Shown here: positions 43,303-54,220 of the stretch, one piece after another
How positions within the stretch are numbered: position 1 is the first letter of the stretch
How the letters are laid out: every line of letters begins with the position of its first letter
Assembly (NCBI RefSeq): GCF_963675165.1
Contig: NC_087378.1
Span: 4,831,205-4,895,204, forward strand
DNA length: 64,000 nt
DNA from: Halichondria panicea
Lineage: Eukaryota > Porifera > Demospongiae > Suberitida > Halichondriidae
Reading direction: 5' to 3'
Translations under genes and position numbers: made by a program
The notes under the pieces: generated by a model
What the model saw: only the letters and a program-made list of their open reading frames with translations
Databases searched by the model: none
What the model was told of the DNA's origin: nothing

Positions 43303-43977
43303 ATGGAAGATCTTGATGATCAACAAGTAGTTCCTCAGCTTCAACCAGTGAAGGTATCAATTTATCCAAAGTGCTGGGAGAATCAAACCAACTTGGTGCA
43401 AACTTTTTTACAGAAACATTCTGAGTGGGGCCATTTCGTATCAAGAATTCAAGAATCATTGCCGAATTCAGTGGTCCATAAAATAGTAAGAATTCAAAAC
43501 AAGTTCCTCTGGGACAGGTATTCCCTAGAAAAGAAACTTTTAGAACTAAAGACAGTGAAAATGACCAGTAATGAAGTTGAAGTGTTTCACGGAAGTGGTA
43601 GTGCTGACCCATTCAATGATATAGCCACGAGTGAGCACGGCTTTGACATGCGGCAATCCAAAATTGGCTTGTGGGGAATAGCAAACTACTTTTCTACCAC
43701 AGCCAAATACTCGGACAGCTTTTGTCACAAAACATTTGACACATCGAATAATCGACAAGTTAAGGAACTAATAATAGCCTACGTTTTATTGGGACTAAAT
43801 ACCAACAACACTCTGAGGCTCCCTCCACAGAAAGAAGTAAATTCAGCAAGTAGGCCATCTACATTTAATGTAACTAACCTTAGGTACGATAGTGTTACAA
43901 GTGATACTCGAATCTACATGACTTATGATAAGCATAGACCTTATCCTTCATATATTGTGCAATATACCACTGACTAA
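43303..43977 (+). CDS. PARP-like ADP-ribosyltransferase, single exon, 224 aa
   Basis: The ORF is uninterrupted and holds little beyond a PARP catalytic domain. IVRIQNKFLWDRYSLEK (about 61-77) is the domain entry; FHGSG with His96 is the NAD-binding His; GIANYFSTTAKYSD (125-138) keeps the Tyr129 of the H-Y-E triad, with GIAN replacing the usual GKGV; LRYDSV (193-198) and YPSYIV (214-219) close the domain. The third triad position is Ser216 in place of Glu, so by family rule it would be a mono-ADP-ribosyltransferase or inactive, not a polymerase. ATG 43303 is chosen because an in-frame stop lies just upstream. It is the only long intact non-transposase ORF in the window and has no visible intron, so it may be a retrocopy or a mobile-element cargo gene. 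Confidence 0.82.
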   Translation: MEDLDDQQVVPQLQPVKVSIYPKCWENQTNLVQTFLQKHSEWGHFVSRIQESLPNSVVHKIVRIQNKFLWDRYSLEKKLLELKTVKMTSNEVEVFHGSGSADPFNDIATSEHGFDMRQSKIGLWGIANYFSTTAKYSDSFCHKTFDTSNNRQVKELIIAYVLLGLNTNNTLRLPPQKEVNSASRPSTFNVTNLRYDSVTSDTRIYMTYDKHRPYPSYIVQYTTD

Positions 43978-44440
43978 GTTTTCATGTGTGATGTGTGTGT
44001 TACATAATAATAGTGTCATTTTATGATGAACAACTCTTATTAACACTCGGGGGGGAGTGGGCCCCATGGACCCTCCTCTGGATTCGCCACTGCATAAGGC
44101 GTAAACTAGAAAAGCAGTGTAAACACTGTGTGGTAGTAAGCTAATAATAAATTATGGCTTTTCCTGAAATGTTCTTTAGTCTGAGGCTTGTACAGACTCA
44201 TGGAAGTACATGGAAGATGGCTCAATCTTACAGGTAAGTGTATGTACATCTGAATTTCATTATTAACTATCCTTATTAGATGGAGAATGAAGCGGCAGTT
44301 GTCCCAAGGAATGTACACTTACTAATCGAACATGGCTCTTTTATTTAGTATTGTATCATCATTATTATCGTTCACAATCGTGATCTGAAGCTGTTAAGTA
44401 TCAAAACGTTTTCATGTAGAAGTTAACTTTAGAAGGCGGC
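43978..44440. other. Interval without a gene
   Basis: Downstream of the PARP-like ORF I see only AT-rich sequence and a G-run (GGGGGGGAGTGGGCC near 44049). No polyadenylation signal can be assigned with confidence. Confidence 0.45.
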
Positions 44441-44444
44441 TTAA

Positions 44445-44530
44445 CCGATTATACGCCGCAGACACATTATTGCGTCATGTCGCTATGACGCCATAGACGC
44501 ATTTTTGCGGCAGCTGCAGTTGAACGTGTC
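44445..44530. repeat. Terminus of TTAA family CCGATTATACGCC
   Basis: TTAA 44441-44444 is followed by CCGATTATACGCCGCAGACA and the same GACGCAT/TGCGTC hairpin segment as at 18345-18405. Similarity fades after about 80 bp. The opposite end is not found, yet the piggyBac transposase lies 0.9 kb inside this end, so it may be the terminus of the autonomous element. Confidence 0.7.
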
Positions 44531-44639
44531 GTACGTGCGGGGACATTTGTCGGTTATAACCGAATAGCCGCGGTTATGATTTCATACGTAGTACCGCCCA
44601 CCGCGGAACCTTTTTTTCAAGTACTTCCAGTTTTCAGCC

Positions 44640-45240
44640 CTTAGCAAAGAAAGCTGCGTAGCTTCGAAACCGTAGCAGTTTTCTTTGGGCAACTTTGCAG
44701 CTAGCTAGTCTACAGTAGTTTCTCTATCAGGATCTCCTGGATTCCAACGGAATTGTCAACTAGCCAAGGCCACAGCGAAGGATCATTTTAGAGGTAAGCG
44801 TATAAGGATCACACTTGTAGCTTGTGAAGCCCTTCTTAGCTGATGTACTATGCTTAGATACCTACCTAGATGCCTCAGTATGTGGAGAGTATACTGCTGA
44901 ATAAGTTTACAGACCCGTGTAGCCTACACGGTTAGATATTCAATTTTATCTTTTTGTTCAGCATTCGCCTCTGGCAAAGAAAGATGCATAACTTAGAAAC
45001 TATAACCCTTTTCTTTAGGCAACTTCGTAGCAAACTAGTCTACAGCAGTCAAGATCTCCTGGTTTCCAATGAACAGTCAACCAGCCAAGGCCACAGGGAA
45101 GGATCAATTCCAGAGGTAAGTTTTTGTGCGTATAGCGATCGTACTTGTAGCTACTATAGCCTTTATAAACTGTTTGAGCTAATCTAATATGCTTATCCAC
45201 CTTCCTAGATAGCTTCTGATTGTGTAAAGTATACTTGAGC
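44640..45240. repeat. Diverged two-unit tandem duplication, about 320 bp
   Basis: 44640-44930 and 44960-45240 share CTTTGGGCAACTTTGCAGC-like, AGGATCTCCTGG, GCCAAGGCCACAG and GGATCATTTTAGAGGTAAG-like blocks in the same order, with many substitutions. No coding potential is convincing. Confidence 0.65.
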
Positions 45241-45385
45241 AATAGCTAGAGTCTTTTAGAGTGTATAGTGTACACGTACATAGTGGACTTGTGATGTTCA
45301 ATTTTCCCCCATGTATTTCTAGTACTCATGCCTCATAATTGTTAGGTGAAGGTTATGTTAGGTGAGGGTTATATATAAAATAAAG

Positions 45386-47010
45386 TTAAATGTTCTTGTG
45401 CGATAGCATAAAACAGTCAGTTGTTGGATTGCCTGTGTGGCAGAACCACTTTTGGCACTGATGACAAAACCATGCTGTGTCTCTTCTCCGTTTGTTTGCC
45501 TTGCATAGGTGACAGCGACCTCTCTGTAAATCCTTGTAGTGTAGCGGAAAGTGTGCCAATGGCAGGGACTTGTGAGAAGCAGCAAGTGATATGCTCAGTC
45601 TCTTCTTGGAGCAGTAGTCTCCGATGAGCTCTTTGGCCAGCTGTTGTCGGAATGCTACAATTGACTTCAGCGTTTTGGTGGGCGAGTAATGTATATAACT
45701 GTTTGTAATAGAAACGTCCTTTAGGAAAGAGTAGATGTACATATAGAATTTATGAAACTTCGTAAATACCCCCTTTGCTGGTCTCCGCTGTCAACTCCCC
45801 CCATCATGCAGTTATAATCCTCTACGCACTGTGGGCATGGAACGGCCAGTCTCTCGCCTGTCTTGAGTCTTCGCTGGACCCGATGTGATGGCAGTGGCAT
45901 TGGATGCTGTTGACATCACGCTGTCCGGTGACTTTGTCCTTCTGGAGTATCTCGTATTCTCCCCTGAAAAGAGTAAGTTACATGTCATTTATATGAGTGC
46001 AAGCTGCGCTGAGTGTTATAATTATAGTAGGGTATAATGAATTTTACATTAAAATTTGCATTTGACTGTGATTACAATACATTTGTGTCATGGTCTATTG
46101 TAATTTTAGGATATACCTTAGAGAAATACGAGGCAACCCAATACGGTCAGAGCGAGCGGTCCCACATGCGTATATGCCGTCTTCCTCCAGATCTTCGAGG
46201 AGCTTGACTGATGTGAAGTAATTGAAGTAATTGTCAAAGTAGACATGATGGTGTAGGTTCTTCAAAGAATTTGACAGATCTCTAACGACTCGATATGTGC
46301 GTTCCCTCCCAGTATATACTTGCATGTTGTAAAAATACCCGTTTTGACTGTCTGCTAGCACCCACACCTTGATTCCTCTCTTCACAGGTTTGTTGGGGAG
46401 GTACTGCTTCAGTGAGGATCTGCCTTGGAATTTGATCATGGCCTCGTCAACGGCAACATCACGGCCCAGCTTGTATGCCGCAGAACAGCGCTCGGTGATC
46501 ATGTTGACGAGGGGACGTACCTTACCTATGCGATTGCTACCGGGTGTGCCAGGAGTTGGGAGAGTGGTGTTATCGCAGAAGTGGAGGTAGCGACGAATAT
46601 CTCGGAAACGATCTCGTGATATTTTTGAGGCAATGGGTGAGTAGTGGTAGTGGGTATCTTTCTTCCAGTAGTCTTCAATAGACGGTAGTCGAACTATGCC
46701 CATAAGCATGCAGAAACCCATGTGAGCCTTTAGCTCTGCAGCTGTCAGAGGTGTCCACTTTTGGTGCTGAGATGGGGTCATCATCATACCGATTTGTCTC
46801 ATCAACAATGTATTGCAGTATTGCAGGTGTGTAGAACCGCAGAAAGATCTCCAAGGGGGAATCTGATACTGGTACTCCTGTGGGCCAACAGATTGGGTGA
46901 AAGCCACTCGTGGATGGTCTCGAATGGTGGGAGTCCAAGGGCAGGAACCAGGAGCAGCACTGTTTATTGTAAGTGTGTGTGTGTGTGTACATAACGTGTG
47001 TTGAGTACAT
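45386..47010 (-). pseudogene. piggyBac transposase (two exons, frameshifted)
   Basis: Exon 1 (about 46118-47010) has PLEIFLRFYTPAILQYIVDE (46800s), AAELKAHMGFCMLMGIVRLP, the block around the first catalytic Asp (VAVDEAMIKFQGRSSLKQYL, 46420s) and the second (VYFDNYFNYFTSVKLLEDL, 46220s), then GIYACGTARSDR. The intron 45966-46117 has GT and AG borders. Exon 2 gives GEYEILQKDK, the third Asp in DYNCMMGGVDSGDQQRGY (45800s) and the Cys-rich C-terminal finger CHLCK with WFCHQCQKWFCH (45450s), stop at 45386. This is DDE_Tnp_1_7, which cuts and pastes at TTAA. At least two frameshifts (near 46870 and 46790) and one in exon 2 make this copy inactive as read. It is the only piggyBac transposase in the window. 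Confidence 0.88.
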
Positions 47011-47085
47011 GTAGCTAATTGAATTGGGAATTGAATTGGGAATGCTAATGCTAATTGGAAAGTCTTGGGCTGCATGTACTCTATT

Positions 47086-47760
47086 AGTACTGCATAGACC
47101 ATTGAGAAGCTGTATGTTATTATGATGGAACTACACTACCTCTTACTTGTGTAATATAATTGTAGATGTAGGGTCATAATTAGGCAGGCCAGACAGAGGT
47201 CACATGATTTTGGCTTCTGTTTGTGTGAGATAGTACCTTTATAATATCAGTACTGCATAGACCATTGAGAAGCTGTATGTTATTATGATGGAACTACACT
47301 ACCTCTTCCTTGTGTAAGGTTATACATTATTATTCTAGATTTCTAGATGTAGGGTCATAATTTTTTTAGGCAGGCCCAAAAGGTCACATACATTTATCTT
47401 CTGTTTGTGTGAGATAGTACCTTTATAAATTAGTACTGCATAGACCATTGAGAAGCTGTATGTTATTATGATGGAACTACACTACCTCTTACTTGTGTAA
47501 GGTTATAAATATCATTCTAGATGTAGGGTCATAATTAGGCAGGCCAGACAGAAGTCACATAAATTTTTTTGGCTTCTGTTTGTGTGAGATAGTACCTTAT
47601 AAATTCTCTCTATTAGTACTGCATAGACATTGAGAAGCTGTATGTTATTATGATGACCTCTTACATGTGTGTATAAGGTTATAAGGTTATACATTATTAT
47701 TCTAGATGTAGGGTCATAATTATTTTAGGAAGGCCAAAGGTCACATTAATTTTTTGGGGC
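47086..47760. repeat. Four-unit tandem repeat, 163-183 bp per unit
   Basis: Units begin at 47086, 47249, 47432 and 47614 with AGTACTGCATAGACCATTGA, continue through GAAGCTGTATGTTATTATGA and GATGTAGGGTCATAATT, and end in TTGTGTGAGATAGTACCTT. They differ by short indels. The array starts just upstream of the transposase exon and may be part of that element. Confidence 0.85.
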
Positions 47761-48300
47761 ATCCCTCCTTATGAAGTTGGCTTGTGCATTATTCCCAATG
47801 ATGGCTGTTGTTTTTTTAGGCACCCCGTTACATAATTATTAGATGGTTGCATTTGTATATGCACCCTAAGGTTAGTGGACTTGTGTTCTTTGTGATATGC
47901 ACTATAATGTATTTGTGTCCAACAGATACTAGGTTCTTTGTTTAAGATTCCAAAGGTCACTTAATTTTTTGGGCTTCTGTTTGGGGTGAGACCTTCTTTA
48001 TAAAGTTGGCTTTTCTGGTTAGTATGGTGAAATTGCATGATGGTAGCAGTAGTAGTACAAGCATGAGCATTACCTTGTAGAAGTAGTGGACCTAGCTCTG
48101 CCTCTTCCTCTCCCTCTCCAACCTCTGTGCAAATAAATTGTTGTAACAGTAGTAGTATTGTAACAGTAGTAGTACAAGCATGCATTACCTTGTAGAAGTA
48201 GTACTAGTAGTGGTCCTAGTTCTGCTCCTGCCTCTGTGCAAGTACATTCTGTGCAAGTACATGTAAAATTATTTATTCTAAACACTTTATTCATGAAGTG
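47761..48300. other. Non-genic interval with a second tandem repeat
   Basis: 48049-48245 has two units of about 115 bp sharing AGTAGTACAAGCATG, ATTACCTTGTAGAAGTAGT and CCTCTGTGCAA. The remainder has diverged relatives of the preceding array (TTTTTTGGGCTTCTGTTTG near 47965) but no gene. Confidence 0.6.
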
Positions 48301-49540
48301 TTCAATTTCTTCTTTACCCAATATGGCTCATCGGTGTTAGTCGCATGTACTTCGCGTGGCAGTTGTTGTCGAAGTTCGATTAAGGGTATTTTGCGACCAG
48401 AGATTGCAACTTCCTTGATTTCAATATTACCCTCACTTGTAACTACAGATTTAGTAAGTTTGTAGGGAGTGCATGGTGAAAGTGTACCTGACTCGATAAG
48501 TTTTTTCTTTTCTGCAGATATGCTTTCAGTTGTTGGTAGACATGGTATGGAAATTTCTCCCCCTGATAGCTTTGATTTACTACGCCTAAACTTGGGTGTA
48601 GACAGAGTGTTGCTCTCGTTTTGTTCGAGTCTATCGATGTTGCACCCGTTTTTTAGTGCTCCATTTGATTGGGAAATCCCTAGGGTTCGTGCAGCTTCAC
48701 GTCCTTGTTTCTTCAGGCTAACACTTTAAGAATTTTTTCTGTTTGAACTGAAAGATTCTCTTCCTTTGTGGAATGCGATTTCAGGCGTTTTGGATGAGGT
48801 GGGGTTTCAAATGACAGTGCCATTCTTTTCTGTTATAGCTAGACAGTGATCTGCCAAAACTGACATGGTCGTTTTTTGTGCGTAATGGCTGTTAATGGCT
48901 GTTAATTTCTTTAACAATTGTCCGTTTTTTGTGTCGATCAATTTTCTTTTTTTCTCCGTTCGTATTTTTTGTGGTCAGCTTGGCCTCAGGTAGTATTTTG
49001 GGGATTGAGGATATTATAGTTTCTCCAAATCGTTTCTGCCAAACAGTGTCTAAATCTTGTAGAACTTGCCTTCCAAAGTCTTTCTCCTGTCTTTTTGTGA
49101 AGCCTCCCTTCAGTGTTTGGGGGGTAGGTTTAAAGAGATGCTTGGGGGAATGTGCAGTGGTTTACCAGAAAAAGATTTTTGTAGACTCTCGTGCTCTGTG
49201 TAGCACATTTCACACTTTGTTAATGTGTGTTTTGCTTTCTCACTGTCTTCTAGAGCCTTCCAATTGTCAGCTGAAAATGTGTTTGTGTAGTCAACACGTT
49301 TTACAGAGGGGTTCCATTTTTTGACAAAAAATGAGCATATTTTCTCATAGTTTTTGTCGAATTCTGAAAGTCTTCCATCTGTCAAAGTTTGATAGGTCGA
49401 ACAGCTTGGGAAAATCTGTTTGCAGCTTTTGTCTATGTACAACTCCTCTGTGTTCTGCCCTATTAGAAATCTGCAGCGTCCTTAGAGCGGTACGAGCATA
49501 GCCACTATTTATTTTGAGGGTGTGTTGCAAGCTGCCATTC
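48300..49540 (-). pseudogene. Uncharacterised Cys/His-containing transposon-like gene, decayed
   Basis: The minus strand has GYARTALRTLQISNRAEHRG (49490s), KICSFFVKKWNPSVKR with FSADNWKALEDSEKAKHTL and CEMCYTEHESLQKSF (49180-49330), then FTKRQEKDFGRQVLQDLDTV and WQKRFGETIISSIPKILPEA (49000-49110), basic KKKIDRHKKRTIVKEI, and near 48330-48400 ISGRKIPLIELRQQL. I recall similar motif strings in uncharacterised, multi-copy sponge and cnidarian proteins but cannot name a family or function. Several frame changes separate these blocks. It has no clear relationship to the flanking elements. Confidence 0.45.
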
Positions 49541-50436
49541 ACCTATTAGAAATTGCTATTTTAGTGTATGCACAATAGTAAGTACGTAGTTAGACTTTAA
49601 ATGGTTATAGTGTGGTTCCAGGTCACCAAATTATTGTTTGCATAATTATTTTATTATAATACCTCTTTGCTGTATTCAGGTGCAGAAGAACGTATAGGCT
49701 GGTGACCGACCAACTGATGGCAGTGCTCTTCACTGGCTCTGTTAATACTATATAATTAAAATGAATTTGACGTAGTTTCTTCAAATATCAATTGTTTTGC
49801 TATGACACTGATGAATGACACTGATGGTATTTTTATGTTGTACTCACCTTTCAATTCAGAGATTTTTCAGCAGAGATTGAAGCCATGCATGCAGCTGGAA
49901 CTGTGCAGCTGAAGACAATTACGCACTCAGAAGTCACCTAAACATAGTCAATATCATGTGACTGAAGGCTCTGGACAAGTTTATAGCTGAATGCGGAACA
50001 CTAAACATCCTTTTAGTACTTATATTTTAGTGTAGTTAGAAAGGCTTATACAGATATTCCAGTCGGGAGGGAACGGTACATTCTCTTCTACATGTAAATA
50101 TTTTTACAGTTGGAAAACCATGTTTTGTAGAATATATCGATTATAGCTGGACAAACTGCTCCCTCCCGATCATAGACATTAGCATAAACATGATTATACA
50201 GAAAATTTCAGCTAAAATCCCTTCCGCATTCAATGGTTTGTGTTGTTTATGTAGCAAAAATTAATGAACCGTATCTCTGTAACCAATTAAATGGGCGTGG
50301 TCAATTAATAATAAAAATATAGTATATGCATTAAAATTATGAAATTCTTCTAGCTTGTTCTTGAGAATGATTTAGTTGGCCAGAAAACACTTGCCAAAGA
50401 TAGTCATCCAGTTTTCTTGTTCCCAGTCCTTAGGTC
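49541..50436. other. Interval without a gene, with a weak foldback
   Basis: 50063-50072 (GTCGGGAGGG) and 50160-50170 (CTCCCTCCCGA) are inverted, and the outer CTGAATGCGGA (49987) and TCCGCATTCAA (50222) are as well, so 49985-50235 may be a small degraded foldback. Nothing else is assignable. Confidence 0.45.
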
Positions 50437-52004
50437 ACCTGAGAAGTCCGCCCCCATAGAGCATCCATAGAGCATCCATGCATCCACGTCGCCCCCTGCG
50501 TAGTGCCTTCTGATAGGATCTGGTGCTCTGTCACGTGTTCATTTACCAATCTGGTTATCATTAGCGTCAGTAGCTTGTATGCAACATTGAGGCGGTCGAT
50601 AGTCGGTGGCCCTGCCTTCGCACTTGCTCTTGGGAATCAAGATTGTTCTGCCTGTTACGAACCACTGTTACGAACCACTGTGGCAGTCTCCGCGTAGGAT
50701 CGGCATTAACGGCATTAACAGTTCGTGGAGATAGTTGAGGGCTCTGACGAATCTTTTCCACCAATAGGCCTTGATCCTGTCTCTGCCTGCTGCACATACT
50801 TTTTCATCATGTACTCGAGCGTGGAGCATTCGAGTTCTGATTCGTCTCCTCGAGTGACGCTGGCTAGGGAAGTTCGCCAGCCCGTGATCGCAACATTGGT
50901 CGTGTCGAATCGTCCTTTCCGCCCAAGCACTGTTTCCCAAAACTTGAGATGTCGGGTGGGTTGCCTTGGCGCTGCACTCGTGGTTATCGGTTTTGATTGA
51001 TTGCGTCACGTGTCTTTGCGTCCCTGAATTGGCGACTCTTCATTTGCACGACATCATTCATTTGGACGATGAGTCCTCTGCTGGTAAGTTTCCCGAACTT
51101 GCGCCTTACCCAGTCGACTCCCGTTCGTCTGCGGCCTCTTTTAGTGTATCGCAAGCCTCGCTCAAATTCTGCCTTCAGGAGCTTAATCTTGCCCCTATTC
51201 GAGTTGATAACTTCGAGGTATCGTCGCATATCGTATTTTTCATTCTTGCCACTGGCAAAGTCTCAACGGTCATGGCTCCGGCATACACAAGGCAGTTCAA
51301 GCGCCACAACGAGAGGCACGCAGTGGGGCACAGTCTATCATCGAAATCCCCTTCTTCGTGGTACCTTCTCCGCTCTAACTCCTCCCGGAATCCATCAGTC
51401 ACTTTGGTTGGGTCAAAAGAAGGAGGAATTTTCCTCAAGGGCGCTTCGGTCTAGGGCTGGATCATATGAGGGGTCCGTCCGCATTCTCATCACTCATTTC
51501 GCTGTCTTCATCGGTAGCGCTGCTGTTACTGTCAGGGTCACTCTCCGGGTCTGACTCGTCTGGGGTCGTAGGAATCACCTTACCTAGACGAGCCCTCTTT
51601 GTACGAAAGTACTCCGCCATCAGCGCAGGCTTCGATGTACAGAGACTTGGGTACTTTGCACACCAAATGGTGTGCAACTCCGTCCATTTCCCATATCCAT
51701 GGGACTCAAACTCTCAATTAGATTCACTCGGAGGACAGCGGTACCGGGTTCTCCCTGTGGCAGTAGTCATTTGCACAGTCAGTTCAGTCTGAACAGAACA
51801 ACTCACCCTGTTTGAGTATTTTTGACTGCAGTGGAACAAGTAGGAATTAGTACATCGGCCGTTAGCCTATCTGTTCTTGGCTAGCACTTTCTTAGGGCCT
51901 AGCTTTGACTCGTGCAACTCCGCAGGGAAGTGGACGAACCTTAAATCAGTGTGGATACACAGCCGGGACGACGGGAACGTGGTTGTAAAAGATTCTCCCC
52001 GGCC
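50437..52004 (-). pseudogene. R2-type retrotransposon, copy 2 (3' truncated)
   Basis: This repeats 32995-34565 at clearly lower than perfect identity, with many 4-30 bp indels. ATG at 51620 opens MAEYFRTKRARLGKV followed by an acidic stretch (DESDPESDPDSNSS and DEDSEMSDE), then KIPPSFDPTKVTDGFREELE, RRRTGVDWVRRKFGKL, and the WWK and RTILIP-like region near 50650-50790. The RT palm and everything downstream are missing: similarity stops at 50437. The 5' end abuts 18S at 52005, exactly as in copy 1. Confidence 0.8.
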
Positions 52005-52480
52005 ACGACTTTTACTTCCTCTAAATACAGTTAGAACGGCTCTCTCTCGTTCATTGCTGAACAAGAGAGTTCCAGTCCAAAGTTCTCACCAAACCATTCA
52101 ATCGGTAGTCAGTGTGTACAAAGGGCAGGGATGTAATCAACGCAAGTTGCGCTTACTAGGAATTCCTCGTTGATGATCAAGAATTTCAAAAATCAATCCC
52201 CCGCACCTTTCGGCGTAGGAGAGGGTAGCGCGCGTGCGGCCCAGAACATCTAAGGGCATCCAGACCTGTTATTGCCTCAAACTGCCTCAAACTTCCACTG
52301 GCTTCGGAGCCAGTTGTCCCTCTAAGAAGTCGGCCACCATTCGGGAATGGTGTGACTAGTTAGCAGGTTAAGTCGTTCACCAACTAAAAACGGCCATGCA
52401 CCACCACCCATAGAATCAAGAAAGAGCTCTCAATCTGTCACTATGTCTGAACCTGGTGAGTTTCCCCGTGTTGAGTCCGC

Positions 52481-52541
<61 letters not shown>

Positions 52542-53470
52542 AGGTGCCGATGGAGTCTAACATTAACATCCACCGATCCCTAGTCGGCATAGTTTATGGT
52601 TAGGACTACGACTCAGGTGCATTAAGTCAGGTGCATTAAGGACTGGGACCAACATAAAAAAGACATTTATAAGATGCACTTCAACCTGCTGCTGTTTACT
52701 GTGTATATTAATCTGTGTAAAACTTTTATGAAGAAATGAAACACTGGCTTCCATTCTCTAGGAAAATATTAAAATGAAGCCCCGCCCATTACTTGATCAG
52801 TGGGGGTGGTCTGTTTTGTCGAAGCACTATTTCACTTTTCTATTGAGAAATCGGCGTTTAAACACTAAGTCTACTAGCTATTGCTGCTGCTCATTATACT
52901 TAGTTCTATCTAAGCTAACAACTCACTCTAGCGCTTAGCCCTCCTGGTCTTTGCAAGGGAGAAATAACAGAAAGTTGTTTGATGTAGCAGTTTCATCTTG
53001 GATAGTAGGCTTCCCAGGGACTTCCCAGGGACACGGTCAAAAATTTTTTGACAAAGTACAAGGATAAATCAGCTAAGGAAGGCTTATGGAAGTCATCTAT
53101 TGCCTCGCAAGCGTTACTAGAGGGTGTTTTAAACGCCGACTAAGTCAAAATGAAAAGGGAGTGGTACGTTGAAGTAATGAACGCGTGGGCGTAACCATGG
53201 CGACCTTGTGGGCGGGGCTTATAATTTGCAAATTCAGCAATAATTAAAGGTCCCAGTCCTTAATGCACCTGAGGACGGTATCTGATTGTCTTCGAACCCC
53301 TAACTTTCGTTCTTGATTAATGAAAACATCAATGCTTTCGCACTAGTTAGTCTTTTCATAAATCCAAGAATTTCACCTCTGACAATTAAATACGAATGCC
53401 CCCAACTGTCCAACAAATCCAGAGTATGGACCCGGTTTGTTAATTATTGTATGATCGTCCCATTCTTAAT
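52005..53470 (-). pseudogene. 18S rRNA pseudogene, copy 2 (interrupted)
   Basis: Same extent and orientation as copy 1: GAAGTAAAAGTCGTGGCC at the R2-type junction, then the AATTCCTCGTTGATGATCA side, GGGCATCCAGACC, CGGCCATGCACCACC, GTCAATTCCTTTAAGTTTCA and GGTTAGGACTACGAC. It lacks the TTAA element of copy 1 (that region carries a deletion) and is instead interrupted by the TIR element 52613-53272, after which GGTATCTGATTGTCTTCGAA resumes. Numerous small duplications and deletions relative to copy 1 show independent decay. Confidence 0.85.
52613..53272. mobile_element. TIR element inserted in 18S copy 2, 660 bp
   Basis: The left end TCAGGTGCATTAAG is present twice in tandem (14-bp micro-duplication), followed by GACTGGGACC; the right end is GGTCCCAGTCCTTAATGCAC followed by CTGA. 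The site is empty in 18S copy 1 (GACTACGACAGTATCTG). GAC lies near both borders and may be a 3-bp target duplication. It encodes nothing recognisable, and its superfamily is unclear. Confidence 0.82.
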
Positions 53471-53984
53471 TATTGTTTTATATTGTAGCTCGTTGCTAAG
53501 GTATCTGCAATTTCAACTATGGTTAGCCGGTAAGTGTCCAGGCAATAAACAGTGAACACTTATGTATACGTACAGACCGAAGTGGATATACAAGAGAATT
53601 AAATTTCAAAAAAGAGCCTAGTGGACTGGCAAGTTCCAGTCTTTGACTGACATCATTGTAGTGACTGTTGGCACGGATAACATAATATTTTTTAGAGCAC
53701 AAGAATACACAACCCTTTGATTGAAGCAGATTGAAGCAGTTTTACATTCATTCAACCATCAGAAATGAAAAACTATCATCCGTTCAAATCACACCTCAAA
53801 AACGGTTATAAACACATCGCATTTCATTCAAAAGTTTAAGTTGAAAATGTGTATTGGAATAATTACAACGATAGTTACACGGCATGTATATTACGCATCC
53901 CAGTCAGTGTTAACATCTTTCCGATCACTTTGAATCCTTTGAATCCTACAGAACAAAAGGTTAAAGTCACCATAATGAAAGTTT
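53470..53984. other. Diverged flank shared with 36251-36792
   Basis: Second copy of the segment described at 36251-36792, with extra duplications such as TTTGAATCC twice near 53930. No gene is present. Confidence 0.6.
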
Positions 53985-54220
53985 AACCCTTTAATTAAAA
54001 CAAGAAAATACAGAATAAATACATGTTTTTCTTTAAAAATCCATATCTTATGAACCATACATTGAAATCACTCGTAAGTATTTCCTACAGGTAGCCCAGT
54101 TAGTAGTTAGGTAGCCATGACATCATCATCGTTACCTAGCAACTGACCACCCCCAACTAATTAGCGATTGTTTACAGACATTCACTATTATGTACACAAA
54201 CAATATTGTATGAAGGCACC
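53985..54220. mobile_element. TTAA element, family CCCTTTCCCGG, copy 6 (fragment)
   Basis: TTTAACCCTTTAATTAAAAC at its start has lost the CCCGGC of the TIR; the rest follows 36793 onward up to TGAAGGCACC at 54220. Because it lies at the same place as the element at 36793, it was already there when the block duplicated. Confidence 0.8.

Noticed and set aside
47086-48245. CRISPR-like array
   Set aside because: Units are 115-183 bp with no alternating short repeat and unique spacer; the genome is eukaryotic.
50966-51554. 162- and 185-aa plus-strand ORFs
   Set aside because: These are antisense shadows of copy 2 of the R2-type element.
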